DNA of 35,640 nt from an uncultured Ruminococcus sp. (GTDB taxonomy: Bacteria > Bacillota > Clostridia > Oscillospirales > Ruminococcaceae): NCBI GenBank assembly GCA_937910385.1, contig CALEPT010000118.1:1-35640 (forward strand), written 5' to 3'. The notes below the pieces were generated by a model that saw only the letters and a program-made list of their open reading frames with translations, was not told the origin of the DNA and did not search any database. The position numbers were made by a program, and so were the translations under genes. Shown piece by piece: positions 12,604 through 21,033 of the stretch (position 1 is the first letter of the stretch; each line of letters begins with the position of its first letter).

Positions 12604-14697
12604 TCACACGTTATAGATTATTTCGGAATATGCGGGGATAGGCCACTCAGCTGCAGGCATATTGAGCTCTATCTCGTCTGCAATGCCGCGCATTATGTCC
12701 ATTTCGGCAAGAACTATGTCATGGAAGAACTCCGCCTGCTTCTGTATACCCTCTATCTTGCAGGCGTTCTCCACCTGCTCGTTAAGGCGCTCAATGGAAT
12801 CATAAAAGCGATCCGCAAGGTCTGTGAGCTTTGAAGCTATCTTGTCCTCGGTCTTAGAGGTAATGCCGATCTGCTTCTTTGTCGCAATAGCTCCGCAAAG
12901 CTTATCAACATATCCGAGAGTTGCCGGAAGGAGCTGCTTTCTTGCCATTTCTACCATTGTACGAGCCTCGATGCGAACGGTTTTAGAGTACTTTTCAAGG
13001 TGTATCTCAGTTCTCGCACTTAGCTCATTCTGGTTGTAAATTCCGAATTTACGGAATATACGCAGATTTTTCTCGTCCGTATAATGCGGCATACAATCAA
13101 CGGTCGAAGCATAATTAGGAAGCCCCCTGTGCTCTGCCTCCTTGACCCATTCAGGAGAATACCCATCGCCATTGAAGATTATCCGTCTGTGTTCCTTAAG
13201 AACGCTCTTGAGGAGTTTCTTGACCTCAGACTCAAAGCCTTCCGTACCCTTGAAAGGCTCAAGGATCTCGGTAAACTGACTCAGTTCCTCGGAAACGATA
13301 GTATTCAGAAGCACATTCGGACAGGCAATATTATCGGAAGAGCCTACCATGCGGAACTCAAAACGATTTCCTGTAAACGCAAACGGGGAAGTTCTGTTTC
13401 TGTCCGTGGAATCCTTCGGGAAAGAAGGCAGAGCGTCTACTCCTATCTCAAAATCCTTTGCGCGGGTTTTATATACTGTATCGTTTTCGATAGCTTCAAG
13501 AACTGCATCGAGCTCCTCTCCAAGGAACATCGAAACTATAGCAGGAGGTGCCTCATCAGCGCCAAGACGATGGTCGTTTCCTGCGGAGGCAGCCGAAAGT
13601 CTCATAAGATCTGCATATTCGTCAACACCCTTGATCAGCGCGCAGAGTATCGTGAGGAACTGTAGATTCTCCATCGGTGTGTCGCCGGGATCGAGAAGAT
13701 TCTGTCCGTCATTAGTGGACATCGACCAGTTATTGTGCTTACCTGAACCGTTTACGCCTTCAAACGGCTTCTCGTGAAGAAGGCACACAAGACCATGCCT
13801 GAGTGCGACCTTCTCCATTACCTCCATTGCAAGCTCGTTCTGGTCGGTACCGAGATTAGATGTCGTGAATATAGGCGCCATTTCATGCTGAGCGGGTGCG
13901 ACCTCATTATGCTTTGTTTTGGAGTATATTCCGAGCTTCCACAGCTCTTCATCAAGCTCAGCCATATATGCAGCGATCCTCGGCTTTATATTGGCAAAAT
14001 ACTGGTCATCAAGCTCCTGACCCTTAGGGGGCTTTGCTCCGAAAAGCGTTCTGCCGGTAAGGATGAGGTCTTCACGCTGATCGTACATTTTCTTGTCGAT
14101 GAGGAAATATTCCTGCTCCGCTCCGACTGTTGAGGTAACATGAGTTACCCTGTCGTTGCCGAAAAGCTTCAGAAAGCGCACGGCTGTCTTGCTTAGTGCC
14201 TGCATGGAGCGAAGGAGCGGAGTCTTTTTATCGAGCACTTCACCTGTATACGACACAAAGACAGTCGGTATGTAAAGACTGCCCTCCTTGACAAAGCAGT
14301 ATGAGGTAGGATCCCATGCAGTATAGCCTCTTGCAGAGCTTGTTCTTCTCAACCCTCCTGAGGGAAAGGAAGATGCGTCAGGCTCGCCTTTTACCAACGC
14401 TTTGCCGGAAAATTCCATTATTGCCATTCCATTGTGAGAAGGAGCGATGAACGAATCGTGCTTTTCAGCTGTAGAGCCTGTCATTGGCTGGAACCAATGT
14501 GTATAATGTGTAGCTCCTTTTTCGATAGCCCATTCCTTTATTGCATTTGCAACAACATCCGCGGTCGTCATATCAAGCGGCTCGCCGTTGCGGCTTGTTT
14601 TTTTAAGAGTTCTGTATATGTTTTTCGGAAGCCTTGTTTTCATTACCTCTTCATTGAAAACATTACACGCAAAAATCTCGGGTATATTTACAGACAT
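12604..14697 (-). CDS. glnN: Glutamine synthetase type III
   Basis: This enzyme makes glutamine from glutamate, ammonia and ATP. The 697-residue length is that of the GSIII class, well above GSI or GSII. Class features include SVNIPEIFACNVFNEEVMK at the start, VTSTVGAEQEYFLIDKKMYD with metal-binding glutamates, KHNEVAPAQHEMAPIF, EKPFEGVNGSGKHNNWSMST and SPFAFTGNRFEFRMVGSSDN. GSIII is common in Bacteroidetes, Ruminococcus and cyanobacteria. The ATG at 14697 is chosen because GGGAGGAAATTTTA precedes it; an upstream in-frame ATG at 14718 would sit in the promoter-proximal leader. It is a single-gene unit. No GlnR-type site or glutamine riboswitch was evident. Confidence 0.96.
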   Translation of the reverse strand: MSVNIPEIFACNVFNEEVMKTRLPKNIYRTLKKTSRNGEPLDMTTADVVANAIKEWAIEKGATHYTHWFQPMTGSTAEKHDSFIAPSHNGMAIMEFSGKALVKGEPDASSFPSGGLRRTSSARGYTAWDPTSYCFVKEGSLYIPTVFVSYTGEVLDKKTPLLRSMQALSKTAVRFLKLFGNDRVTHVTSTVGAEQEYFLIDKKMYDQREDLILTGRTLFGAKPPKGQELDDQYFANIKPRIAAYMAELDEELWKLGIYSKTKHNEVAPAQHEMAPIFTTSNLGTDQNELAMEVMEKVALRHGLVCLLHEKPFEGVNGSGKHNNWSMSTNDGQNLLDPGDTPMENLQFLTILCALIKGVDEYADLMRLSAASAGNDHRLGADEAPPAIVSMFLGEELDAVLEAIENDTVYKTRAKDFEIGVDALPSFPKDSTDRNRTSPFAFTGNRFEFRMVGSSDNIACPNVLLNTIVSEELSQFTEILEPFKGTEGFESEVKKLLKSVLKEHRRIIFNGDGYSPEWVKEAEHRGLPNYASTVDCMPHYTDEKNLRIFRKFGIYNQNELSARTEIHLEKYSKTVRIEARTMVEMARKQLLPATLGYVDKLCGAIATKKQIGITSKTEDKIASKLTDLADRFYDSIERLNEQVENACKIEGIQKQAEFFHDIVLAEMDIMRGIADEIELNMPAAEWPIPAYSEIIYNV

Positions 14698-14729
14698 TAA
14701 AATTTCCTCCCAATACACTATTATAACAG

Positions 14730-14758
14730 ATTATACCACATAATTACAAAAAAAGCAA
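14730..14758 (-). promoter_or_regulatory. Promoter of glnN
   Basis: Minus-strand TTGCTT (14753-14758), 17 bp, TATAAT (14730-14735). The end of the spacer reads TATGTGG, as in the HD-gene promoter at 14999-15034. Confidence 0.8.
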
Positions 14759-14905
14759 TACTGCAGTTCAAATTTCACTATCCTTTATTTTCCAAGAGAG
14801 CTTACTGCGTATAATTTAAGCAAAGCGTATGTATATAGTATGCCGTCAATTGCTAAAGAGTCACTTTACCGGCGCTTTCGCACTAAAAATCTCAGATCCG
14901 CCATT

Positions 14906-14941
14906 CGCGCAGTTGCTTTGTTCATAATTTGGTGGTATAAG
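14906..14941 (+). promoter_or_regulatory. Upstream copy of the duplicated HD-gene promoter
   Basis: CGCGCAGTTGCTTTGTTCAT... repeats the block at 14999-15034 with two changes. It contains TTGCTT (14913-14918), 17 bp, and TATAAG (14936-14941), so it is a weaker or inactive copy 93 bp upstream. Part of the dispersed repeat (GCGCGGAGCCCGCTCAGCC) starts at its 3' end. Confidence 0.7.
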
Positions 14942-14998
14942 CGCGGAGCCCGCTCAGCCATTTTCGCGGTAAAAATTTAAAAGTTTCAAATCTTCTTC

Positions 14999-15034
14999 CG
15001 CGCAGTTGCTTTGTTCATAATTTTGTGGTATAAT
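14999..15034 (+). promoter_or_regulatory. Proximal promoter of the HD-domain gene
   Basis: TTGCTT (15006-15011), 17 bp, TATAAT (15029-15034). The start point is near 15041, which removes the GTG at 15043 as a likely translation start and favours ATG 15070 with GAAAGGGG upstream. Confidence 0.85.
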
Positions 15035-15069
15035 ATTTAAGTGTGTTATTTTTGAAAGGGGTGTTTTTT

Positions 15070-15666
15070 ATGACTGCTAAAGAAGAGTTCATCTCTATAT
15101 ATAAAGAAAATATCAAGCGAGAAGGTGCAGACAAGCTCCTCGAATTTCTGATGAAAAGCGATTTCTTTACTGCTCCGAGCAGCACGCGCTTTCATGGCGC
15201 ATACGAGGGCGGGCTTGTTCAACACAGCCTGAATGTCTATCACTGTCTCAAGGACTACCTCTCCAGACCAAGGACAAAGGAACTCTACGGAATGGATTAC
15301 TCCGAGGAGACTATCGCACTCGTCGCTCTGCTCCACGACATCTGCAAGGTAAACTTCTACACTGTGGATTACCGCAACAAGAAAAACGATGAAACGGGAC
15401 AATGGGAAAAGGTTCCCTATTATACAATAAAAGATACCCTGCCATATGGACACGGCGAAAAATCGGTGTACATACTCTCAGGATATTTTTATGGGGAAGC
15501 TCGCCTTACCCGTGAGGAGGCGTTCGCGATCCGCTACCACATGGGCTTCTCGGGAGTTGAGGACAAGAATACTATCGGCAGAGCGCTCGAAATGTATCCT
15601 CTCGCGCTCGCGCTGAATGTCGCCGATATGGAGGCTTCCTATTACCTTGAAGGAAGCGATAAATAA
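15070..15666 (+). CDS. HD-domain phosphohydrolase
   Basis: The 198-residue cytoplasmic protein carries an HD metal-binding fold similar to the C-terminal half of YhaM-type exonucleases: FHGAYEGGLVQHSLNVYHCL (first His), then ALVALLHDICKVNFY with the HD pair near residue 90, PYGHGEKSVYILSGYF and EAFAIRYHMGFSG with further ligands, and LALALNVADMEASYYLEGSD with the final Asp. There is no OB-fold RNA-binding domain in front, so the substrate is unknown; a nucleotide or cyclic nucleotide is possible. The start ATG is set by GAAAGGGG and by the promoter position. It stands alone, with a duplicated promoter upstream and a dispersed repeat after it. Confidence 0.85.
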   Translation: MTAKEEFISIYKENIKREGADKLLEFLMKSDFFTAPSSTRFHGAYEGGLVQHSLNVYHCLKDYLSRPRTKELYGMDYSEETIALVALLHDICKVNFYTVDYRNKKNDETGQWEKVPYYTIKDTLPYGHGEKSVYILSGYFYGEARLTREEAFAIRYHMGFSGVEDKNTIGRALEMYPLALALNVADMEASYYLEGSDK

Positions 15667-15704
15667 ATTATCAGATTTTGTTATGTTCCGCTTAGGTAAA
15701 TCGG

Positions 15705-15761
15705 AATTTGCGCGGAGTCCGCGCTGCCGAGCCACGTTGCCGCTCGCAAAGCTCGCTCACT
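15705..15761 (+). repeat. Dispersed intergenic repeat, copy 2
   Basis: 57 bp nearly identical to the reverse complement of 3797-3852. It fills part of the 180-bp gap between the HD and Nudix genes. The rest of the gap has GGAATTTGCAATAGCAAATA, which echoes the TTTGCAATAG at the window start. No ORF is present. Confidence 0.8.
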
Positions 15762-15846
15762 TTTTGCAAAACAGATAGTCTGCTTTCGCTCGTTGGCACT
15801 ATTTATATAAAACGGAATTTGCAATAGCAAATAACGGGGAATTAAA

Positions 15847-16284
15847 ATGATAGCAAAAATAATCGTAAAATGTATTCTATACAATAAAGCTCTTAACAGA
15901 TTTCTTTTGGTTCAGCGATGCCAAAATGATGATGTCGGTGCAAATACTTGGGAGAATGCAGGCGGAAATATAGAAGCCGGAGAAACTCCGGAAGATGCTG
16001 CGATAAGGGAAATAAGGGAAGAAACGGGTATTAGAGACATTAAAATAAAAAATATTGCTTATACTGCAATTTTAGACGGTGAGCTCCCTGATTTGCTTAT
16101 CGTATATCTGTGCGAAACACTTACAGAATCTGTACAAATAAGTTTTGAGCACCAAGCTTATATATGGGCTGATGAACAACAATGCAGATCCTTACTTCCG
16201 AAAGCAATCATTCATGATTTTGAAAATAATAATGTATTTGATCTTTTACGCAAAGACAATGCAGAATCAAAATCAAAACCGTAA
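15847..16284 (+). CDS. Nudix hydrolase
   Basis: The 145-residue protein carries the full Nudix box: GGNIEAGETPEDAAIREI followed by REETGI (about 38-61), matching GX5EX7REUXEEXGU, which binds Mg for cleavage of a nucleoside-diphosphate-linked substrate. The N-terminal strand IIVKCILYNKALNRFLLVQR is usual for the fold. The substrate cannot be told from sequence. Codon use is richer in A and T than its neighbours, and the gene is preceded by repeat DNA, which together suggest acquisition. The ribosome site CGGGGAATTAAA is weak. The GH13 gene begins 29 nt downstream, so they may be co-transcribed. Confidence 0.92.
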   Translation: MIAKIIVKCILYNKALNRFLLVQRCQNDDVGANTWENAGGNIEAGETPEDAAIREIREETGIRDIKIKNIAYTAILDGELPDLLIVYLCETLTESVQISFEHQAYIWADEQQCRSLLPKAIIHDFENNNVFDLLRKDNAESKSKP

Positions 16285-16313
16285 TTCTGATTGATATTAA
16301 AGGAGTTAAATTT

Positions 16314-17900
16314 ATGAATTGGTACGATAACGCCATAATTTACCACATCTATCCTCTTGGCTTCTGCGGAGCTCCGAAATTTAACGACGGCGGCGAGGTA
16401 GTTTACCGTCTCGACAAGGTACTTGAATGGATACCCCACTTCAAGGAGATGAACGTGGACGCCATATACTTCGGACCCGTTTTCGAGTCCGTTGAGCACG
16501 GCTATGACACAACCGACTACAAAATGATAGACCGCCGTCTCGGCGACAATGCTTCATTCAAGCACATCTGTGACGAGCTCCATGCCAACGGTATAAGAGT
16601 TATTCTTGACGGAGTATTCAACCACGTCGGCAGAAAGTTCCCCCAGTTCGTCGATATCCAGGAAAAAGGACAGGGCTCAGGCTACTGCGGCTGGTTCCAG
16701 AATCTCAATTTCGGCGGACCTTCTCCCTGCGGCGACCCCTTCTGGTATGAGGGTTGGAACGGTCACTATAATCTCGTAAAGCTCAATCTGCGAAACGTAG
16801 GTGTGTGCGACCACCTTATCGACGCCATAAACTACTGGATAGAGGAGTTCAGGATAGACGGTATCCGCTTTGACGCCGCAGACTGCATCGACTTTGATTT
16901 TTTCAAGAGGATACGAGGCTTCTGCAAGGGCAAGCGCCCTGACTTCTGGCTCATGGGCGAGATAATCCACGGCGATTACAACCGCTGGGCTAACCCCGAA
17001 ATGCTCGACAGTGTTACAAATTATGAGTGTTACAAGGGGCTTTACTCCTCGCACAATGACAAGAATTACTTTGAGATCGACTATTCAATAAATCGTCAAT
17101 CGGGCGCAAACGGCGGTATTTACAGAAATATCGACCTTTATAATTTCGTTGACAACCATGACGTCAATCGTCTCGCAAGTACTCTTAACAATCAGGCTTA
17201 TCTGCCGCTCGTATACACTCTGATGTACGCTATGCCCGGCATTCCTTCGATCTACTATGGAAGCGAGTACGGCATTCAGGGCCGCAAGGAAAACAACTCA
17301 GATGACAATCTCCGTCCATGTCTGTATCTTCCGGATATGGAAAAGGAAAATACTGCTCTTTATAAGCACATCGTCAAGCTTGGTCGGATATATCGTGCTT
17401 ATCCCGCACTCCGTACAGGATCATATGAAAGAATAACAATAACCAATCAGCAGCTGCTGTTCAAGAAAACGCAGAGCGATCAGACTGTTTATGTTGCCCT
17501 TAATCTCAGTGACTACGAATTCGACCTTAACTTCCCTACTCATCTTAGCGGATTGGTTGACGTAATAAGTGCCAAACAGATATCTGTTGATAACTCAAAC
17601 GCCTATGTTAAAATGCCTCCTTATTCGGCTATGATAATCGTTTCTGACGATATAGTAAATAACCAGCCCGAAAAAGCTCCGATCGAGCAGGAGGATCACG
17701 ATACCGAAATAGTTATCGGCGCAAAATATCGCCATTTCAAAGGAAATGAGTATGAGGTGATCGCAGTTGCGCGTCACAGCGAGACCATGGAAGAGCTCGT
17801 CATCTACAAGGCTCTCTGCGGCGATGGCGAGATCTGGGCAAGACCTAAGTCAATGTTCATAGGCAAGGCCGGCGATGTAAGAAGATTCACAAAACTCTGA
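16314..17900 (+). CDS. GH13 alpha-amylase-family enzyme fused to DUF1653
   Basis: The 528-residue enzyme is a family 13 (beta/alpha)8 barrel acting on alpha-glucans or maltodextrins. Visible motifs are VILDGVFNHVG (region I), GIRFDAAD with nucleophile Asp187, FWLMGEI with acid/base Glu216, and NFVDNHDVNRLAS with Asp283. A short C-terminal beta domain runs to about 440. The last 65 residues or so (GAKYRHFKGNEYEVIAVARH, then EELVIYKALCG and WARPKSMF) are a DUF1653 domain, usually a free-standing small protein. There is no signal peptide, so the enzyme is cytoplasmic. The start follows AAAGGAGTTAAATTT. The exact specificity (cyclomaltodextrinase, neopullulanase or alpha-glucosidase type) is unresolved. 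Confidence 0.9.
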   Translation: MNWYDNAIIYHIYPLGFCGAPKFNDGGEVVYRLDKVLEWIPHFKEMNVDAIYFGPVFESVEHGYDTTDYKMIDRRLGDNASFKHICDELHANGIRVILDGVFNHVGRKFPQFVDIQEKGQGSGYCGWFQNLNFGGPSPCGDPFWYEGWNGHYNLVKLNLRNVGVCDHLIDAINYWIEEFRIDGIRFDAADCIDFDFFKRIRGFCKGKRPDFWLMGEIIHGDYNRWANPEMLDSVTNYECYKGLYSSHNDKNYFEIDYSINRQSGANGGIYRNIDLYNFVDNHDVNRLASTLNNQAYLPLVYTLMYAMPGIPSIYYGSEYGIQGRKENNSDDNLRPCLYLPDMEKENTALYKHIVKLGRIYRAYPALRTGSYERITITNQQLLFKKTQSDQTVYVALNLSDYEFDLNFPTHLSGLVDVISAKQISVDNSNAYVKMPPYSAMIIVSDDIVNNQPEKAPIEQEDHDTEIVIGAKYRHFKGNEYEVIAVARHSETMEELVIYKALCGDGEIWARPKSMFIGKAGDVRRFTKL

Positions 17901-17920
17901 TATAAACCGAATAAAACCCA

Positions 17921-18030
17921 AACAGCTGTCAATAATATATCCGGAGGGAAAAATAATTCCCCGGGTATGCATATTGTCAGCTGTTCTGTTTTCCGCACGG
18001 CAGAGCTAAGTTTTATGCAGCTCAGTGCGG
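17921..18030 (+). other. Structured leader with two nested hairpins upstream of a 41-codon ORF
   Basis: Hairpin 1 has outer arms AACAGCTG (17921-17928) and CAGCTGTT (17978-17985), with an inner stem CCGGAGGGAA (17941-17950) and TTCCCCGG (17957-17964). Hairpin 2 pairs CCGCAC (17993-17998) with GTGCGG (18025-18030) and contains GAGCT/AGCTC inside. No long T-tract follows hairpin 1, so it is not a standard terminator for the GH13 gene. It could be a cis-regulatory RNA or processing site. Confidence 0.55.
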
Positions 18031-18046
18031 AGAAAGGTGATGTTTT

Positions 18047-18172
18047 ATGAGCAAGCACAACAAAAAGCAGTCCTCTCCTTCACAGGACAGCAATAACGGA
18101 AGCTTCAGCAATCTCAAGAATGACAACGGAAGCTCCACAACTCAGAGCGACGACCATTCTTCAAAAAGCTGA
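18047..18172 (+). CDS. Small hydrophilic Ser/Asn-rich protein (41 residues)
   Basis: An ATG at 18047, eight bases after GAAAGGTG, opens a 41-codon frame ending TGA and followed at once by a strong terminator. The peptide (MSKHNKKQSSPSQDSNNGSF...) is basic at the N-terminus and then rich in Ser, Asn, Asp and Gln, with no hydrophobic segment; it is predicted to be disordered. Position, ribosome site and terminator support a real gene. I do not recognise a family. The structured leader just upstream suggests regulated expression. Confidence 0.55.
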   Translation: MSKHNKKQSSPSQDSNNGSFSNLKNDNGSSTTQSDDHSSKS

Positions 18173-18173
18173 A

Positions 18174-18201
18174 AAAGGGCGAACATTTAAGTTCGCCCTT
18201 T
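18174..18201. terminator. Bidirectional terminator between the 41-codon ORF and GH9
   Basis: The perfect 11-bp stem AAAGGGCGAAC (18174-18184) pairs with GTTCGCCCTTT (18191-18201), loop of 6. Plus-strand tail TATTTAT and minus-strand tail TTTTTC. It ends the small gene and, on the minus strand, the GH9 gene whose stop is at 18222. Confidence 0.88.
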
Positions 18202-18221
18202 ATTTATCATCTCAATATCTG

Positions 18222-20945
18222 TCAGCTGTTTTTCTTAAGCTTTATAAGCTTGTAAATGAAAAACTCTATTGAAATGAGCACTATCACCGCTGCTGCTGCG
18301 ATTATAGCTATAAAGCCAAGATTCGAGCTATCGCCGCTTTCATTTTTCTTGTCGGAGCTGTCGCTGTCATCATCGTCATCATCTGCTTTGGTTGATTTTG
18401 ATATTGTAGCCTTGGGAGATTTTGTTGTTCTTTCCTCAATAACAGAGCCGTCATCACCGTCAGAGACTACTGATCCACCGCCCGTTGAAGTGAAGACTAT
18501 TCCTCCGTTTTCCTGTGCAGTAAATCCTGTAAGCCACGCAAGTGATGCATTCCAGTTTATGGTACACTCATTTACCGACCATGCCTCGATGTTGTCGAGA
18601 TAGCACTTCTGCGGGGCTATCTCGCCTTTTTTCCAGCCGGAACCCTGTACCCAAGGATCCTGCATTCCAGAGTTCGGACCACCCGAAAGAACTCCGCTCG
18701 GAGCCATTGGGAATGTCTGGTCTATCTGATATGCCCAGTAACGGTGGTGAGGATACTCAACAGCATGATCTCCGTAGCCTGTAACATACGAATAATCCAT
18801 AGGATTCCTGCCGAGAAGATAATCCATTCCGCCGATAACTCCGTCAAGATATCCTGCATCTCCCGAAAGCAGGTAAGCATAAGCCATAACTATTGAATTA
18901 TCGGCAACAAACGAATTCGATCCCCAGAGATAACCCTCGTCGGAATCATTATATGCAAGCTTACTTTGCGCATATGGCAGTCCGTAGCCCTGATCGGCTT
19001 CAATTGCTATATATGCGTCGGCAGCCTTGCATATTGCATCGGTAACTATCTCTGCATCTCCCTTGTCAAAGCTGTCAGAGTTGAGCGCCGCGCTGAGAGT
19101 TCCGAGACCAGCTGTATTTCCCCAGTCGAAGCTTCCGACAGTATCAACGCTCTCGCCTCCGCTGAGAGTATTGGGCATAAACAGGAAGAACTCAGATTCG
19201 GTAGTGTCATCATAATAGTCCTCGTTCCCTGTTGTAATGAAGAGCTCAATAGCCGCCCAATAGAACTCGTCTGAAACGTCGTCGTCACCGTAAGCGCCTC
19301 CGCCTATCGATTCGTCAAGCGGAGCGTACATATCGGAGTGTTTTTTAGCAGCTTTATAAGAGTCCTCTGCGGCGTCAAGGCATTGCTTGGAAAAATCAGG
19401 ATCAATATCCTCCCAAAGACGCGCTGCCTGAGCTGCACAAGCAACAAAATTGAGCGTTGCTGCCGTCGTCGGAGGTTTAACAATACGCTTCATCGTATCG
19501 TCAGCAGGAGCTATTCCAAGTGCAGTCCACTTCTCATCATGCGCTTTGTGGTACAGCATTCCCTCATAGTCACCACTGTCAACGATCATACTGAACATCC
19601 ATTCCATTTCCCAGCGCGCTTCATCAAGAAGATCGGGATAGCCGTTCGCATTCTCGGGAATGGACATCGTACCGTCTGCATAAACGTCTTCAAATCCGTA
19701 TTTTACGGCAGTTTCATACTGATTCTGCATCATCCACAGTGAAAAGCCTCCGTTAACGACGTACTTACCATGGTCTCCCGCATCGTACCAGCCACCTGTT
19801 ACATCTATCGTTCCCGAGCTGCCTGTGTATCCCCATGTCTGCTCGATCTCCGCCATATCAGAAGGATGTCCTGCTGCTCTTGCAAGCGCGGAAGCGTCGC
19901 CCGAGGTTATGTATTGACTCTCTATAGCAATACCGCTGCGGTTCTGATAAAAATAATTGAGCGAATCATAGAGCATACTTGAATATGTCTCGGTTCCGCC
20001 TATAGTGAATTCGCGGCTGTAAGAGCCGTCACCGGTCTCAATGTAGTATGTACCCTCCTCTTTAAGATCAGAGAAGTCAATTATCTGCACATCATCGCCC
20101 GAATCTTTATCCTTACCGAATGGTTCGCTCTTTCCTGAGTAAACAATGCTTCCCGACGAATCCTTTACATCAAAACCGACAGGAACGCTATCCGAAGTCA
20201 GAAGGGTTGCCCTCTTGGTTCTTTCTGCAAAATAGCCCAGCTGATTGGTGAGAACATCTGCTCTCACCCATTCTTCCGGTGCCACATAGTCGTTATCATC
20301 ACTTGTAAGGTCTATGAGAGACATATTATCGAACGTTATAACAGTTCCCGCAGGAAAACAGTCGCCCTGAGTATACTGACCGTCGCCGCCGAGGTGGAAT
20401 GCCCATTCTGCAACCTCTATTGTCTGATTTGCAGTAAAGGTAAGATCTACCTTTTTTGTCTCGTTTGCACCTATCTGGATCGGGTCCCAGGTCGAACCGA
20501 GGTCGGGACCGTTATCCGCCATCATATTATGCCATACCTCGATATCTCCGTCGAGGTTTCCTATCTTTGTGTAGTATTTTCCCGCATTAGAGGGAGTTAT
20601 CTCATAGGAGACCCTGTACTGATGTCCCGAAATTATTGTGAGACCTCTGTGACGGAACTGGCAGTCCCAGCGATCCTCTCCACCGCGCGAAGCTCCGCCC
20701 GGATTTACGATAGTTACGCTGTAAACTCCGTTGTCTATTGAAAAATCCATTTCACCCGGAGCCGATTCGACAATATGCCACGGCAGACCTACTCCTTCAT
20801 CAAAATCAGTCTGTCCGAGCTGCTGACCTGCATCAACATTAAGCGGAGCAATATTTGAGAGAGTCGGCGCAAGCAGCCCTGCAGCAAGCGTGAGCGCAGC
20901 GGCTGATGAGAGAGCTCTTTGCCCGAAGTGTGATATTTTGCCCAT
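18222..20945 (-). CDS. GH9 cellulase with CBM4/9-like module and C-terminal membrane anchor
   Basis: The 907-residue enzyme has a signal peptide (1-40, LSSAAALTLAAGLLAPTLS), a CBM4/9-type carbohydrate-binding domain (about 44-215), an Ig-like N-terminal GH9 domain (about 228-318, VLTNQLGYFAERTKRATLLT), and the GH9 (alpha/alpha)6 barrel (about 322-835). Catalytic features are GGWYDAGDHGKYV (Asp388, Asp391), a His/Arg-containing substrate motif (YPHHRYWAYQ) and the acid Glu in VNECTINWN. The C-terminus has a Thr/Ser/Lys stretch, an Asp-rich stalk (KADDDDDDSDSSDKK), a membrane helix (about 880-900) and a basic end. No dockerin or CBM37 is seen, so it is probably a membrane-anchored surface endo- or exoglucanase. 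The start follows GGGAGGTT. Confidence 0.95.
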   Translation of the reverse strand: MGKISHFGQRALSSAAALTLAAGLLAPTLSNIAPLNVDAGQQLGQTDFDEGVGLPWHIVESAPGEMDFSIDNGVYSVTIVNPGGASRGGEDRWDCQFRHRGLTIISGHQYRVSYEITPSNAGKYYTKIGNLDGDIEVWHNMMADNGPDLGSTWDPIQIGANETKKVDLTFTANQTIEVAEWAFHLGGDGQYTQGDCFPAGTVITFDNMSLIDLTSDDNDYVAPEEWVRADVLTNQLGYFAERTKRATLLTSDSVPVGFDVKDSSGSIVYSGKSEPFGKDKDSGDDVQIIDFSDLKEEGTYYIETGDGSYSREFTIGGTETYSSMLYDSLNYFYQNRSGIAIESQYITSGDASALARAAGHPSDMAEIEQTWGYTGSSGTIDVTGGWYDAGDHGKYVVNGGFSLWMMQNQYETAVKYGFEDVYADGTMSIPENANGYPDLLDEARWEMEWMFSMIVDSGDYEGMLYHKAHDEKWTALGIAPADDTMKRIVKPPTTAATLNFVACAAQAARLWEDIDPDFSKQCLDAAEDSYKAAKKHSDMYAPLDESIGGGAYGDDDVSDEFYWAAIELFITTGNEDYYDDTTESEFFLFMPNTLSGGESVDTVGSFDWGNTAGLGTLSAALNSDSFDKGDAEIVTDAICKAADAYIAIEADQGYGLPYAQSKLAYNDSDEGYLWGSNSFVADNSIVMAYAYLLSGDAGYLDGVIGGMDYLLGRNPMDYSYVTGYGDHAVEYPHHRYWAYQIDQTFPMAPSGVLSGGPNSGMQDPWVQGSGWKKGEIAPQKCYLDNIEAWSVNECTINWNASLAWLTGFTAQENGGIVFTSTGGGSVVSDGDDGSVIEERTTKSPKATISKSTKADDDDDDSDSSDKKNESGDSSNLGFIAIIAAAAVIVLISIEFFIYKLIKLKKNS

Positions 20946-21001
20946 GTATAATAACCTCCCGATAAAACTATCTGTAATTTTCCCATATTATATTAATACA
21001 T

Positions 21002-21013
21002 TTTGCCGGCAAA
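21002..21013. promoter_or_regulatory. 12-bp palindrome upstream of the GH9 cellulase
   Basis: TTTGCCGGCAAA is a perfect palindrome 57 bp upstream of the GH9 ATG, about where the core promoter should be (minus-strand TATAAT-like text lies between it and the gene). It could be an operator of a LacI-type sugar regulator; this is inference. Confidence 0.45.
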
Positions 21014-21033
21014 GTAAAGTCTTGATGAAAAAA

